The position numbers and the translations under genes are program-made. Shown here piece by piece: positions 16,800 to 25,245 of a DNA stretch of 64,000 nucleotides. A model generated the notes under the pieces. That model made no database searches and was not told where the DNA came from. It saw only the letters and a list, made by a program, of their open reading frames with translations. Each line of letters opens with the position of its first letter. The stretch's first letter is position 1. The stretch covers positions 310,001 to 374,000 of the forward strand of contig OY970245.1 in assembly GCA_963715455.1 (NCBI GenBank), read 5' to 3'. The DNA is from VRUE01 sp963715455. Lineage in GTDB: Bacteria > Actinomycetota > Thermoleophilia > Solirubrobacterales > 70-9.

Positions 16800-18437
16800 C
16801 TACGGATTGATGAGAACGCCGGGGTTGAGCATGCCGGCCGGGTCGAGCTCGGCCTTGGCGGCGCGTAGGGCAGCGGCGAAGGGGGCCGGGCGCTGGCGGT
16901 CGTACCAGGGGCGGTGATCGCGACCGACGGCGTGGTGGTGGGTGATCGTGCCGCCGCCTTCGATCACGGCCTCGCCGGCGGCGGCCTTGATCTCGTCCCA
17001 CTGCTCGACCTCGCCGCCGCGCACGGCTGGGGACAGGACGGTGAAGTAGGGCGCCGGGCCGTCGGGGTAGACGTGGGTAAAGCGGCAGCTGACCCGCGGC
17101 GCGCCGGGGCCGTCGGCCGGCGCATCGCAGACCTCGGCGACCTTAGTCCGCACGGCCGCCATGGTCTCTGCTTGGAACGACTCGAAGCGGTCCCAGGTGA
17201 TCGCCGTCTCGAAGGTCTCCGAGAGCACGCCACAGGCGACGAAGGTGTCGCGCAGGTAGGGAGCGAGGAGGAAGGCGCCGCGCCAGCTCTCGACCGCCGA
17301 GGACTCGCGATCGACTCCCTGCTCCCCATCTTTGCGGGGCTGGGTGCGGCTGGGAGAGGGCGGGTTGGGGATGCCGCCGTGGGATTGGGCGATGTCGAGC
17401 GCCAAGCGCAGCGGCTCATCGACTGGAAGGTGCGGCGACTCGAAGCCGAGCACCAGCAGGCTCTTCTCGCCTGAGCCGGCGCCCGAGGTGCCTGCCTCGA
17501 GCGCATCGAGCAGGCGGCAGTTGGCCGGGTTGAGCCCCGACTGCGAGATCTCCCGCACCGCTCGCGCCGCAGCGAGGAAGTCGTCGAACTCGACTCCGCA
17601 GGAGGTCTTGAACTGCGGCCGCGGGCGGACCCGCACCCAGGCCTCGGCGATCACCCCGAGGATCCCCTCCGAGCCGATCAACGCCCGGTCGGGCGAGGGG
17701 CCCGCACCCGACCCCGGCAGCCGCCGGCTCTCCCAGGTCCCCCGCGGCGTGATCGCCCGCACCGACTCGACCAGGTCGTCGATGTGCGTGTAAAGCGTCG
17801 CGAAGTGCCCCCCAGCCCGCGTCGCCACCCAGCCGCCCAGGGTCGAGTACTCGAAGGACTGCGGGAAGTGGCGCAGGGTGAGGCCGTGCTCGCGCAGCTG
17901 GTCCTCCAGCCCAGGGCCTGTCGCCCCGGCCTGGATGCGCGCGGCAAGTGAGCTGGCATCGACCTCCAGCACGCGATCCAACCGCCGTAGGTCCATCGAG
18001 ACCACTGGTCGATCCCCCAACCGCGGCTCGATCCCGCCGACCACGCTCGTCCCACCGCCAAAGGGAATAACCGCCGCCCCCTCCGCCTCAGCCCAAGAGA
18101 GCACCACCTCAATCTCCGACTCGTCTTTGGGAAAGGCCACCAGATCCGGCGGATTCTCGAATTCCCCCCGGAACCCGCGCACCACGTCCCGATAAGCCTT
18201 CCCAAGAGCATGCGAAACCCGCCCGTAGTGCTCGTCCGTAAAGAGATCCCCCAACGCCTCGGATGCCTTCAACCGACTCGGCCTCAGCTCGACGTCATCG
18301 AGCCTCACCGCCTCCTCCGGCTCCCCCCCGAACCCAAACCGCTCCCTTATCCCCTTCGCGGCAGCTAGAAGCTCTTCCCTACTGGGCGCCTGATCCTCAT
18401 ATCCCCACCCCCAGTGCTTGAGCCTTCGCTCACCCAT
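16800..18437 (-). CDS. FAD-linked oxidase, alkyldihydroxyacetonephosphate synthase-like
   Basis: ATG 18437 (MGERRLKHWGWGYED) gives 545 residues. The FAD_binding_4 (vanillyl-alcohol oxidase type) domain shows AAVIPFGGGTSVVGG, GLTLRHFPQSFEYSTLGGWV and LIGSEGILGVIAEAWVR. The C-terminal part ends with the histidine motif THHHAVGRDHRPWY and LDPAGMLNPGVL. This HHH motif and the KHWGWG opening are those of AGPS, which swaps an acyl for an alkyl chain to form ether lipids. In bacteria related proteins may oxidise other substrates. The frame upstream to 18524 is open only because it runs through the palindrome. Confidence 0.82.
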   Translation of the reverse strand: MGERRLKHWGWGYEDQAPSREELLAAAKGIRERFGFGGEPEEAVRLDDVELRPSRLKASEALGDLFTDEHYGRVSHALGKAYRDVVRGFRGEFENPPDLVAFPKDESEIEVVLSWAEAEGAAVIPFGGGTSVVGGIEPRLGDRPVVSMDLRRLDRVLEVDASSLAARIQAGATGPGLEDQLREHGLTLRHFPQSFEYSTLGGWVATRAGGHFATLYTHIDDLVESVRAITPRGTWESRRLPGSGAGPSPDRALIGSEGILGVIAEAWVRVRPRPQFKTSCGVEFDDFLAAARAVREISQSGLNPANCRLLDALEAGTSGAGSGEKSLLVLGFESPHLPVDEPLRLALDIAQSHGGIPNPPSPSRTQPRKDGEQGVDRESSAVESWRGAFLLAPYLRDTFVACGVLSETFETAITWDRFESFQAETMAAVRTKVAEVCDAPADGPGAPRVSCRFTHVYPDGPAPYFTVLSPAVRGGEVEQWDEIKAAAGEAVIEGGGTITHHHAVGRDHRPWYDRQRPAPFAAALRAAKAELDPAGMLNPGVLINP

Positions 18438-18451
18438 AACGGCCCCACGAA

Positions 18452-18535
18452 AGGCCGGTGGGATGCCCCTCTGCCGGACAAGTGCCGGTCTAATTAGACC
18501 GGCACTTGTCCGGCAGAGGGGCATCCCACCGGCCT
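18452..18535. repeat. Perfect 84-bp palindrome without loop
   Basis: Bases 18452-18493 are the exact reverse complement of 18494-18535: 42 pairs with no mismatch and no spacer, centred on TAATTA; the next outward bases (A/A) do not pair. It fills the gap between the stop of the 18534-20525 gene (its TAG overlaps the palindrome end) and the 18437 start of the next gene on the same strand. No T-run follows. Loopless inverted repeats of this size are normally unstable in bacteria. Confidence 0.9.
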
Positions 18536-20525
18536 ACCAATGAACCCCTTTCATCAAGTGCGCAAAGGCCACAGCCTCGGTGGAGGGCGCTTTGTCAGGC
18601 GCCTCCTCGCCCTTCCCCTTGGCCGCCTGCGACTCCGGAAACAGTCGATAAGCCTGGTTGAGGATGCGATCCGACGCCTTCGGCGCCACCGCATACAGCA
18701 GCTCGCCAAAGGTCCCCAGCCGGGTCGCCACCTTCTTCGGCTGGTGGATCATCGCCCTGGCGATCATCTCGGCCGCCTCCTCCGGCGAGATCGCCGGGAA
18801 GACGTCGTACATGCGCGTCGGCGCGATCATCGGCGTGCGCACCAGCGGCATGTGGATCGTCGTCATGTGGACGCCGTCGTCGACCACCTCGGAGGCGATC
18901 ACCCGGCTGAAGGCGTCGAGCGCCGCCTTCGAGGCGACGTAGGCGGAGAAACGCGGTGGGTTGGTCTGTGTGCCGATCGAGCTGATGTTGATCACGTGGC
19001 CCGACTTGCGGGCGCGCATCGAGGGCAGCAGAGCGAGGATCAGCCGCACGGCGCCGAGGTAGTTGAGCTGGATCGTGCGCTCGTAGTCGTGGAAGCGGTC
19101 ATAGCTGAGGCCAACCGAGCGGCGGATCGAGCGCCCCGCGTTGTTCACCAGGATGTCGACCTGGCCGTGGTAGGTGAGCACTTCCTCGGCCATGCGCTCG
19201 ACGTCCTCGACGTCGGACATGTCGCAGCGGTGAATGTGGGCAACGCCGCCAGCTTGCTCGATCTCCTGCTTGGTCTCCTCGAGCTTCTCGATCGAGCGCG
19301 CCACCAGCAGCACCGTGGCGCCGGCATCGGCGGCCTTGACCGCGGTCGCCTTGCCGATCCCCGAGGAGGCGCCGGTGATCAGCACGACTTTGCCGCGCAC
19401 CGCGGCACTCAGCGAGCGGTCCTTGAAGAGGTCGGGGTCGAGATTGCGCTCCCAGTAGTCCCAGATGCGGTCCGCATAGGACTCCAGCGGCGGCACCGCG
19501 ATTCCCGAGCCCTCGAGTGCTGCCTCCGTCTCGGTGGAGTCGAAGTGGGTCGGGTAGCTGAAGTAGCTGAGCACCCCGGCGGGGATGCCAAGCTCGCCCA
19601 GCCCCGCCTTCACCACACGCTTGGCCGGTGGGAAGAAGCGCAGGCCGCTGCGCACCAGCGAGGTCGCCGGGTCGGTGACGCCGGAGTCGAGCCGCAGCGC
19701 TGCCTGGGGGGCATCGGCGGCGCGGGCGAAGAGGTTGATCATCTCGCCGGCGGTCTTCGGGTTCGGATCGGTGAGGCTGAATGCCTGGCCGTCGAATCCG
19801 GGCTTGTGGGCGATGTGGTCGATCGCGTCGGCGACGTAGTCAACCGGGACGATGTTGATCTCGCCGCCTTCGACACCGAGCGTCGGCAGCCAGGCCGGCA
19901 GCACCCGGCGCGCCCGCTGCAGCAGCTTGAAGGCGTAGTAGGGCCCGTCGATCTTGTCGATCTCACCGCTGCGCGAGTCGCCGACGACGACACCGGGCCG
20001 GTAGACCCGCCAGGGCCGCTGGCACTCCTCGCGCACGACCCGCTCGGACTCGTGCTTGGTGCGGAAGTAGGGGTGGGTGTCGAGCTTTTCCGCCTGCTCG
20101 AACATGTCCTCGCGCCATTCGCCTTTGTAGAGGCCGGCGACAGCGATCGAGCTGACGTGGTGGAAGCAGCCGGCATCGATCGCACCGGCCAGTTCGACCG
20201 CGTGGCGGGTGCCCTCGACGTTGGCTATCTCCTGCGCCTCGGCGCCGGCGGCCATGTCGTAGATCGCGGCCAGATGGAAAAGGTGGTCGACCTCCCCGCG
20301 CAAGGTGAGGAGATCCTCCTCGGAGACCCCGAGCCCGGGCTGTGCGAGGTCGCCGGCGACCGGCACGACGCGCGCCCCGTCGGCGCCCCAGCCGGTGCGC
20401 AGCTCCTCGAGGCGACCGCGCGACCCGGCCCGGACGAGTGCGAAGATCGTTCCGTCGCGCTGCAAGAGTCGCTGCACCAGGTTGCGGCCGATGAATCCGG
20501 TGGCTCCTGTGACGAAGTAATTCAC
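18534..20525 (-). CDS. Multidomain fatty acyl-CoA reductase (two fused SDR domains)
   Basis: GTG 20525 begins NYFVTGATGFIGRNLVQRLL, giving 663 residues. The N-terminal half is an extended SDR (TGATGFIGRN, HVSSIAVAG, YFRTKHESE with the YxxxK pair), similar to the thioester-reductase domain that releases acyl-CoA as aldehyde. The C-terminal half is a classical SDR (TGASSGIGKATA, NNAGRSI, YVASKAALD). This order matches mycobacterial AcrA1-type reductases, which make fatty aldehyde or alcohol for waxes or ether lipids. That fits the AGPS-like oxidase encoded downstream on the same strand, which in the classical pathway consumes a fatty alcohol. Confidence 0.85.
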   Translation of the reverse strand: MNYFVTGATGFIGRNLVQRLLQRDGTIFALVRAGSRGRLEELRTGWGADGARVVPVAGDLAQPGLGVSEEDLLTLRGEVDHLFHLAAIYDMAAGAEAQEIANVEGTRHAVELAGAIDAGCFHHVSSIAVAGLYKGEWREDMFEQAEKLDTHPYFRTKHESERVVREECQRPWRVYRPGVVVGDSRSGEIDKIDGPYYAFKLLQRARRVLPAWLPTLGVEGGEINIVPVDYVADAIDHIAHKPGFDGQAFSLTDPNPKTAGEMINLFARAADAPQAALRLDSGVTDPATSLVRSGLRFFPPAKRVVKAGLGELGIPAGVLSYFSYPTHFDSTETEAALEGSGIAVPPLESYADRIWDYWERNLDPDLFKDRSLSAAVRGKVVLITGASSGIGKATAVKAADAGATVLLVARSIEKLEETKQEIEQAGGVAHIHRCDMSDVEDVERMAEEVLTYHGQVDILVNNAGRSIRRSVGLSYDRFHDYERTIQLNYLGAVRLILALLPSMRARKSGHVINISSIGTQTNPPRFSAYVASKAALDAFSRVIASEVVDDGVHMTTIHMPLVRTPMIAPTRMYDVFPAISPEEAAEMIARAMIHQPKKVATRLGTFGELLYAVAPKASDRILNQAYRLFPESQAAKGKGEEAPDKAPSTEAVAFAHLMKGVHW

Positions 20526-20587
20526 CGCTTGCAGCCTACCTCGACCGCGGAGCACGCCACACCGTTTCCATAGACTCAGGACTAGAT

Positions 20588-23500
20588 ATGGCGGAGACGG
20601 CGACCCTGCAGATCGCGATGCCCGAAATGGGCGAGTCGGTCACCGAGGGGATCGTGCTCGAGTGGCACGTTGCCGAGGGCGATTTCGTCAACGAGGGCGA
20701 CACGGTGGTCGAGGTGTCGACGGACAAGGTCGATGCCGAGGTGCCGGCTCCGGCTGACGGCGTTATTACGAAGCTGCTCGTCCAGGTTGACGATGAGGTG
20801 GCGGTTGGGGCGCCGCTGGCTGAGATGGAGCCTGGTGAGGGGGACGGTGAGGGTTCAAACGGATCTACTGCGGGGCCCGTCGCGGCCTCGGAGGGGCCTG
20901 CGGGCGGCGGCTCCGCCGCCGTTCTCGACCCCTCCGAGTCCACGCCACCCGCAGGTGGGGCGGCTGAAGCTCAGGGTGCCAACGGAGATAGCGAGGTCCG
21001 GGCCACTCCGGTTGCCAGGCGCGTAGCTGAAGAGAACGGCGTCGACCTTCGCTCGGTAGATGGGTCGGGGCCCGGGGCGAAGGTCACCAAGGAGGACGTG
21101 CTCTCTGCTGCCAACGGCGGCGGGCCGGCGGCGGCTGGGGAGGAGAAGGCTTTGCGGGGGCCGGCGGCGATGTTGGCTCAGGCGATGGATGAGAGCAGGG
21201 AAGTGCCTACGGCTACGTCGTTCCGCACGGTGGCTGTCGACACGCTCGATGCGAAGCGCAAGGCGCTCAACGGGCTCCTGAAAGAGCGGGGGATGAAGGT
21301 CTCGTTCACGCACCTCGTCGCCTGGGCGATCGTCCAGGCCGCCAAGCAGCACCCGGTGATGACGCGCGTCTTCGAGCGGCGCGACGACAAGCCGTTCGCC
21401 CGCGAGGGCGGACCGGTCAACCTCGGCATCGCGGTCGACGTCGAGCGCAAGGACGGCTCGCACAGCCTCATGGTGCCGGCGATCAAGGGGGCGGAGGGGC
21501 TCGACTTCGCCGCCTTCCACAGCTACTACGAGGAGCTGATCAAAAAGACGCGCGAGAGCAAGCTCAGCGCCGACGACTTCCGGGGCACGAACATCTCGCT
21601 GACCAACCCCGGCGGGATCGGCACGGTCGCCTCGGTGCCGCGCCTGATGAGCGGCCAGAGCGCGATCATCGCCACCGGCGCGATCACCTACCCGCCCGAG
21701 TGGGCGCACGCCTCGCCGGAGCGCCTGCGCCAGCTCGGCGTCTCGAAGACGATGACCCTCACCTCGACCTACGACCACCGCGTAATCCAGGGCGCCGAGT
21801 CGGGCGCCTTCCTGCGCAGCATCGAGCTGCTGCTGCAGGGTAAGAGCGAGTTCTACGAGGGCGTCGCCGCCGACCTCAGCCTCGACGCTGCGCCAATCGC
21901 CTCGGCCCACCCGGCCTCCGCCTCGGCGCCACCGCTGGGCACGGCCCCGGCGAGCACCGAGGAGATGGCGGTCACCACCACGCAGCCCGACGAGGAGCTG
22001 CTGCAGGCAGTGCAGGCCGCTACCTCGCTGCTCAAGGGTTACCGCACCCACGGGCACCTGGCCGCGCGCCTCGACCCGCTCGGCCGCGAGCCCAAGGGCG
22101 ACCCGGCGATCCAGCCCGAGAACCTCAACCTGACGCCGGAGCTGATGTCGCGCATCCCGGCCTCGATCCTGCGCATCGGCGTGCCGGGCGAGACCTTGCT
22201 CGAGGCGCTGCCTCGCATGCGCGAGGCCTACTGCGGCACGATCGCCTACCAGTTCGAGCACCTCTCCTCGCACCAGCAGCGCACCTGGCTGCGTGAGCAG
22301 GTGGAGACCGGCGCTCACCGCCAGCCGCACACCGACGAGGAGAAGAAGCGCCTGCTGAACCGCCTGATCGACGTCTTCCAGTTCGAGCGCTTCATCGAGA
22401 AGGCCTACTTGGGCCAGAAGATCTTCACGATCGAGGGGCTCGACGCGATCGTGCCGATGCTCGACGAGCTGGTCACGCTCGCCGGCCGCAGCGGTGCCGA
22501 GGAGGTCGTCTTCGGCATGGCTCATCGCGGCCGGCTCAGCGTCCTCGCCCACAACCTCGGCCGCTCGGTCGAGTCGATCCTCGCCGAGTTCGAGGGCTCC
22601 AAGCAGATCGACCAGGTGAAGGCGGTAGCGGCGATCCCCCACGGGGGCACCGGCGACGTCAAGTATCACTACGGCCACCAGGGTGTCTACGAGAGCAGCG
22701 CGGGAGAGAAGACCGCTGTGCGCCTCTACCCCAACCCCAGCCACCTGGAGTTCGTCAACCCGGTGGTCGAGGGGGCGACGCGCTTCATCCAGTCCGACTT
22801 CGAGGGCGCCAAGATCGAGCACCAGCCGAAGCAGGCGGTGCCGGTCCTGCTGCACGGCGACGCCGCCTTCCCGGGCCAGGGGGTGGTCGCCGAGACGCTC
22901 AACTTGCGAGCACTCGCGGGCTACACGACGGGCGGCACCGTGCACATCATCCAGAACAACCAGGTGGGCTTCACCACCGACCCCGAGGACGCCCGCTCGA
23001 CGCCCTACGCCGCCGACATGGCGAAGGGCTTCAACGTACCGATCGTGCACGTCAACGCCGACGACGTCGAGGCCTGCTCCTCGGCCGTGCGCCTGGCGAT
23101 GGCCTACCGCGAGCGCTGGGGGCAGGACATCGTCATCGACGTGATCGGCTACCGGCGCTACGGCCACAACGAGACCGACGAGCCCGCCTACACGCAGCCC
23201 CAGGTCGCCGCCAAGATCAAGGCGCACCCGCCGGTCTCCGAGCTCTACGCGGGCAAGCTGGTCGCCGATGGCATGATCTCCCAAGAGGAAGTCGAGGCCG
23301 GCGCCAAAGATCGCCATGACGAGATGTCGTCGGCGCTCAAGGACCTGCGCCACAAGATGGAGCTGGGCGAATACGAGGACCCGACGGTGACGACGAGCAC
23401 CACGGGCGAGCTCGACCGCAGCGCCAGTCCGCCGGTCGACACGACGGTGTCAATCGAGAAGCTGCGCGAGCTGAACGAGGCGCTGATCGAGGTGCCGGAG

Positions 23501-24610
23501 AGCTTCACCATCCACCGCAAGCTGCGCAAACCGTTCGCCAAGCGGGTCGACGCGCTGGAAAACGACGGCGGCATCGAATTCGGCCACGCCGAGGCGCTGG
23601 CCTTCGCCTCGCTGCTCACCGAGGGAGTCCACATCCGGCTCACCGGCCAGGACACCGAGCGCGGCACCTTCTCCCACCGCCACCTCGTGCTGCACGACGA
23701 GAACACCGGCCTTGAGTACTGCCCGATGCAGAACCTGGCCGACGCCAGCGCCCCCTTCGAGCTCTACAACAGCCCGCTCTCGGAGACCGCCTGCCTCGGC
23801 TTCGAGTACGGCTACTCGGCGGCGATGCCGGGCGCGCTGGTCCTCTGGGAGGCGCAGTACGGCGACTTCGCCAACGCCGGCCAGGTGATCATCGACAGCT
23901 TCATCGTCTCCGGCGAGGCCAAGTGGGGACAGACCAGCCGCCTCACCCTGCTGCTGCCCCACGGCTACGAGGGCTCTGGGCCCGAGCACTCCAGTGCCCG
24001 CATCGAGCGCTTCCTGGCGCTCGCCGCCGAGGGCAACATCCGCATCGCCAACCCGACCACCGCCGCCCAGTACTTCCACCTGCTGCGCCGCCAGGCGCTG
24101 ATCCGCAAGCCGCGGCCGCTGGTCGTCTTCACTCCCAAGGGGCTGCTGCGCCTCGACCGCGCCGCCGCCACGCCGCAGCAGCTCACCGAGGAACACTTTC
24201 ACTTCATCCTCGACGACCCGAGCGCCGGTGAGCGCCGCGAAAAGGTCGAGCGGCTCGTGCTCTGCACCGGCAAGGTCTACTTCGACCTCGACGCCAACGA
24301 GCGGCGCGAGACGGCAGAGAACGTGGCGATCGTGCGCGTCGAGCTGCTCTACCCGTTCGCCGAGGAACAGCTGACCGAGCTGATCGCCACCTACCCGAAC
24401 CTCAAAGAGATCGTCTGGGTACAAGAGGAGCCACGCAACATGGGCTGCTGGAAGGTGATGTCCCGTCGCCTGCCGCAGCTGCTCCCCGAGGGCGTCGAGC
24501 TCGGCTACATCGGCCGCCCAATCCGCGCCAGCCCCGGTGAGGGCTACTCCGTCTCCCATGCCCGCGAGCAGGAACGCATCGTGCTCACGGCGCTGACGCC
24601 CGGCGCCTGA
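20588..24610 (+). CDS. kgd: 2-oxoglutarate dehydrogenase E2-E1 fusion with N-terminal lipoyl domain
   Basis: A single 1340-residue chain. Residues 1-85 are a lipoyl domain with the lipoylation site STDKVDAEV (Lys47). About 138-175 is an E3-binding domain (TPVARRVAEENGVDL). About 200-430 is the acyltransferase core (SLMVPAIKGAEG, TYDHRVIQGAES). From about 470 to the end is the thiamine-diphosphate E1 (EEVVFGMAHRGRLSVLAHNL, GDAAFPGQGVVAETLN, QNNQVGFTT). It converts 2-oxoglutarate and CoA to succinyl-CoA, needing only an E3 partner. Mycobacterial Kgd has the E2 core and E1 but no lipoyl domain, so this version is more complete. It is followed with a one-base overlap by a DUF3817-like gene. Confidence 0.93.
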   Translation: MAETATLQIAMPEMGESVTEGIVLEWHVAEGDFVNEGDTVVEVSTDKVDAEVPAPADGVITKLLVQVDDEVAVGAPLAEMEPGEGDGEGSNGSTAGPVAASEGPAGGGSAAVLDPSESTPPAGGAAEAQGANGDSEVRATPVARRVAEENGVDLRSVDGSGPGAKVTKEDVLSAANGGGPAAAGEEKALRGPAAMLAQAMDESREVPTATSFRTVAVDTLDAKRKALNGLLKERGMKVSFTHLVAWAIVQAAKQHPVMTRVFERRDDKPFAREGGPVNLGIAVDVERKDGSHSLMVPAIKGAEGLDFAAFHSYYEELIKKTRESKLSADDFRGTNISLTNPGGIGTVASVPRLMSGQSAIIATGAITYPPEWAHASPERLRQLGVSKTMTLTSTYDHRVIQGAESGAFLRSIELLLQGKSEFYEGVAADLSLDAAPIASAHPASASAPPLGTAPASTEEMAVTTTQPDEELLQAVQAATSLLKGYRTHGHLAARLDPLGREPKGDPAIQPENLNLTPELMSRIPASILRIGVPGETLLEALPRMREAYCGTIAYQFEHLSSHQQRTWLREQVETGAHRQPHTDEEKKRLLNRLIDVFQFERFIEKAYLGQKIFTIEGLDAIVPMLDELVTLAGRSGAEEVVFGMAHRGRLSVLAHNLGRSVESILAEFEGSKQIDQVKAVAAIPHGGTGDVKYHYGHQGVYESSAGEKTAVRLYPNPSHLEFVNPVVEGATRFIQSDFEGAKIEHQPKQAVPVLLHGDAAFPGQGVVAETLNLRALAGYTTGGTVHIIQNNQVGFTTDPEDARSTPYAADMAKGFNVPIVHVNADDVEACSSAVRLAMAYRERWGQDIVIDVIGYRRYGHNETDEPAYTQPQVAAKIKAHPPVSELYAGKLVADGMISQEEVEAGAKDRHDEMSSALKDLRHKMELGEYEDPTVTTSTTGELDRSASPPVDTTVSIEKLRELNEALIEVPESFTIHRKLRKPFAKRVDALENDGGIEFGHAEALAFASLLTEGVHIRLTGQDTERGTFSHRHLVLHDENTGLEYCPMQNLADASAPFELYNSPLSETACLGFEYGYSAAMPGALVLWEAQYGDFANAGQVIIDSFIVSGEAKWGQTSRLTLLLPHGYEGSGPEHSSARIERFLALAAEGNIRIANPTTAAQYFHLLRRQALIRKPRPLVVFTPKGLLRLDRAAATPQQLTEEHFHFILDDPSAGERREKVERLVLCTGKVYFDLDANERRETAENVAIVRVELLYPFAEEQLTELIATYPNLKEIVWVQEEPRNMGCWKVMSRRLPQLLPEGVELGYIGRPIRASPGEGYSVSHAREQERIVLTALTPGA

Positions 24611-24939
24611 TGCGCAAGCCCGTCCCCGGGCGGCTTTTCGTCTGGGTCAAGCGTCTCTCGTGGCTGGAGCTATTCGTCTTCGCTGGGCTGATGGTCTTCT
24701 GGCTGCTGCCCGGCTTCGAGACCGAGACGATGGTCTTCGGCTGGGCGCACGGGTTGGGGTTCATCCTGCTCTGCCTGGTGATTTGGGTCGCCTGCGGGAA
24801 GCGCGAGGCGCCCTACACGCTGCTGGCGGCAACGCTGACGCCAGTCGGACCGGTGGGCAGCGTGATCGGCATCGAGCTGATCGAACGGCGCGGCTGGGGC
24901 GTTGCGGATTCCCCGCAAAGAGTTGCGGATTCGCCGTAG
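24610..24939 (+). CDS. DUF3817-like small membrane protein
   Basis: The ATG at 24610 shares one base with the stop of the dehydrogenase gene. The 109-residue protein has three hydrophobic segments (LFVFAGLMVFWLLPG, GLGFILLCLVIWVAC, TLLAATLTPVGPVGSVIGI) with SWLELFVF and GWAHGLGF motifs, typical of DUF3817 integral membrane proteins of unknown role. The C-terminus carries a tandem repeat, VADSPQRVADSP, encoded by two near-identical 15-base units; the second may be a recent duplication extending the end. Confidence 0.75.
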   Translation: MRKPVPGRLFVWVKRLSWLELFVFAGLMVFWLLPGFETETMVFGWAHGLGFILLCLVIWVACGKREAPYTLLAATLTPVGPVGSVIGIELIERRGWGVADSPQRVADSP

Positions 24940-24955
24940 ATCCGCTCAGGCGCGC

Positions 24956-24984
24956 TTGACCCTTGGGGACTGCCGCGGTATACG
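24956..24984 (+). promoter_or_regulatory. Near-consensus sigma-70 promoter
   Basis: TTGACC (24956-24961) is followed after exactly 17 bases by TATACG (24979-24984). This is the closest match to a vegetative promoter noticed in the window, and no protein gene follows on this strand for over 3 kb. An 8-bp inverted repeat, GGGACTGC/GCAGTCCC (24966-24973/25007-25014), encloses the -10 region and expected start site, a possible operator. Confidence 0.6.
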
Positions 24985-24990
24985 TAGTAA

Positions 24991-25245
24991 TTGACTGTTC
25001 CTCTGAGCAGTCCCGTTTAGGGGAACGGCCGCGTCGGCATCCCTCCCTGGCTACCGACGCGCAGGTGCAGTGAGGGTCGCGCGGACCCCCCTGCCTCCCG
25101 CGGCCCCGCTGCACCCCTACGGGTCGCCTGGCGGCCCCGGGCTGGCGCGAGACTGCGTCCTCGGTCGCCGAAGTAGAGGACTACTCCGGCTCCCTGCGTC
25201 CTTGTCTCGCTGGCCCGGCACTCGCCAGCCAACCCGTAGGACCCT
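24991..25245 (+). ncRNA. Candidate structured non-coding RNA
   Basis: About 255 bases downstream of the promoter contain no convincing reading frame but many nested complementary blocks: 24997-25004/25019-25026 (8 bp, one wobble), 25030-25037/25054-25061 (CGCGTCGG, 8 bp), 25064-25070/25109-25115 (7 bp), 25147-25153/25204-25210 (GCGAGAC, 7 bp), and inside the last 25167-25176/25181-25190 (9 of 10 pairs). The region lies convergent to aconitase and could instead be its 3' untranslated region on the other strand. I recognise none of the conserved cores of RNase P RNA, tmRNA or SRP RNA; a 6S- or Ms1-like RNA is possible but unproven. Confidence 0.4.

Noticed and set aside
18438..18524. Extended N-terminus of the AGPS-like oxidase starting in the palindrome
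   Set aside because: The extension merely translates the palindrome; ATG 18437 gives the expected N-terminus.
20855..23353. Very long open frame opposite the 2-oxoglutarate dehydrogenase
   Set aside because: It is a typical GC-rich antisense shadow (Val/Gly/Asp/Arg/His-rich) with no motifs; the plus strand is unmistakably coding.
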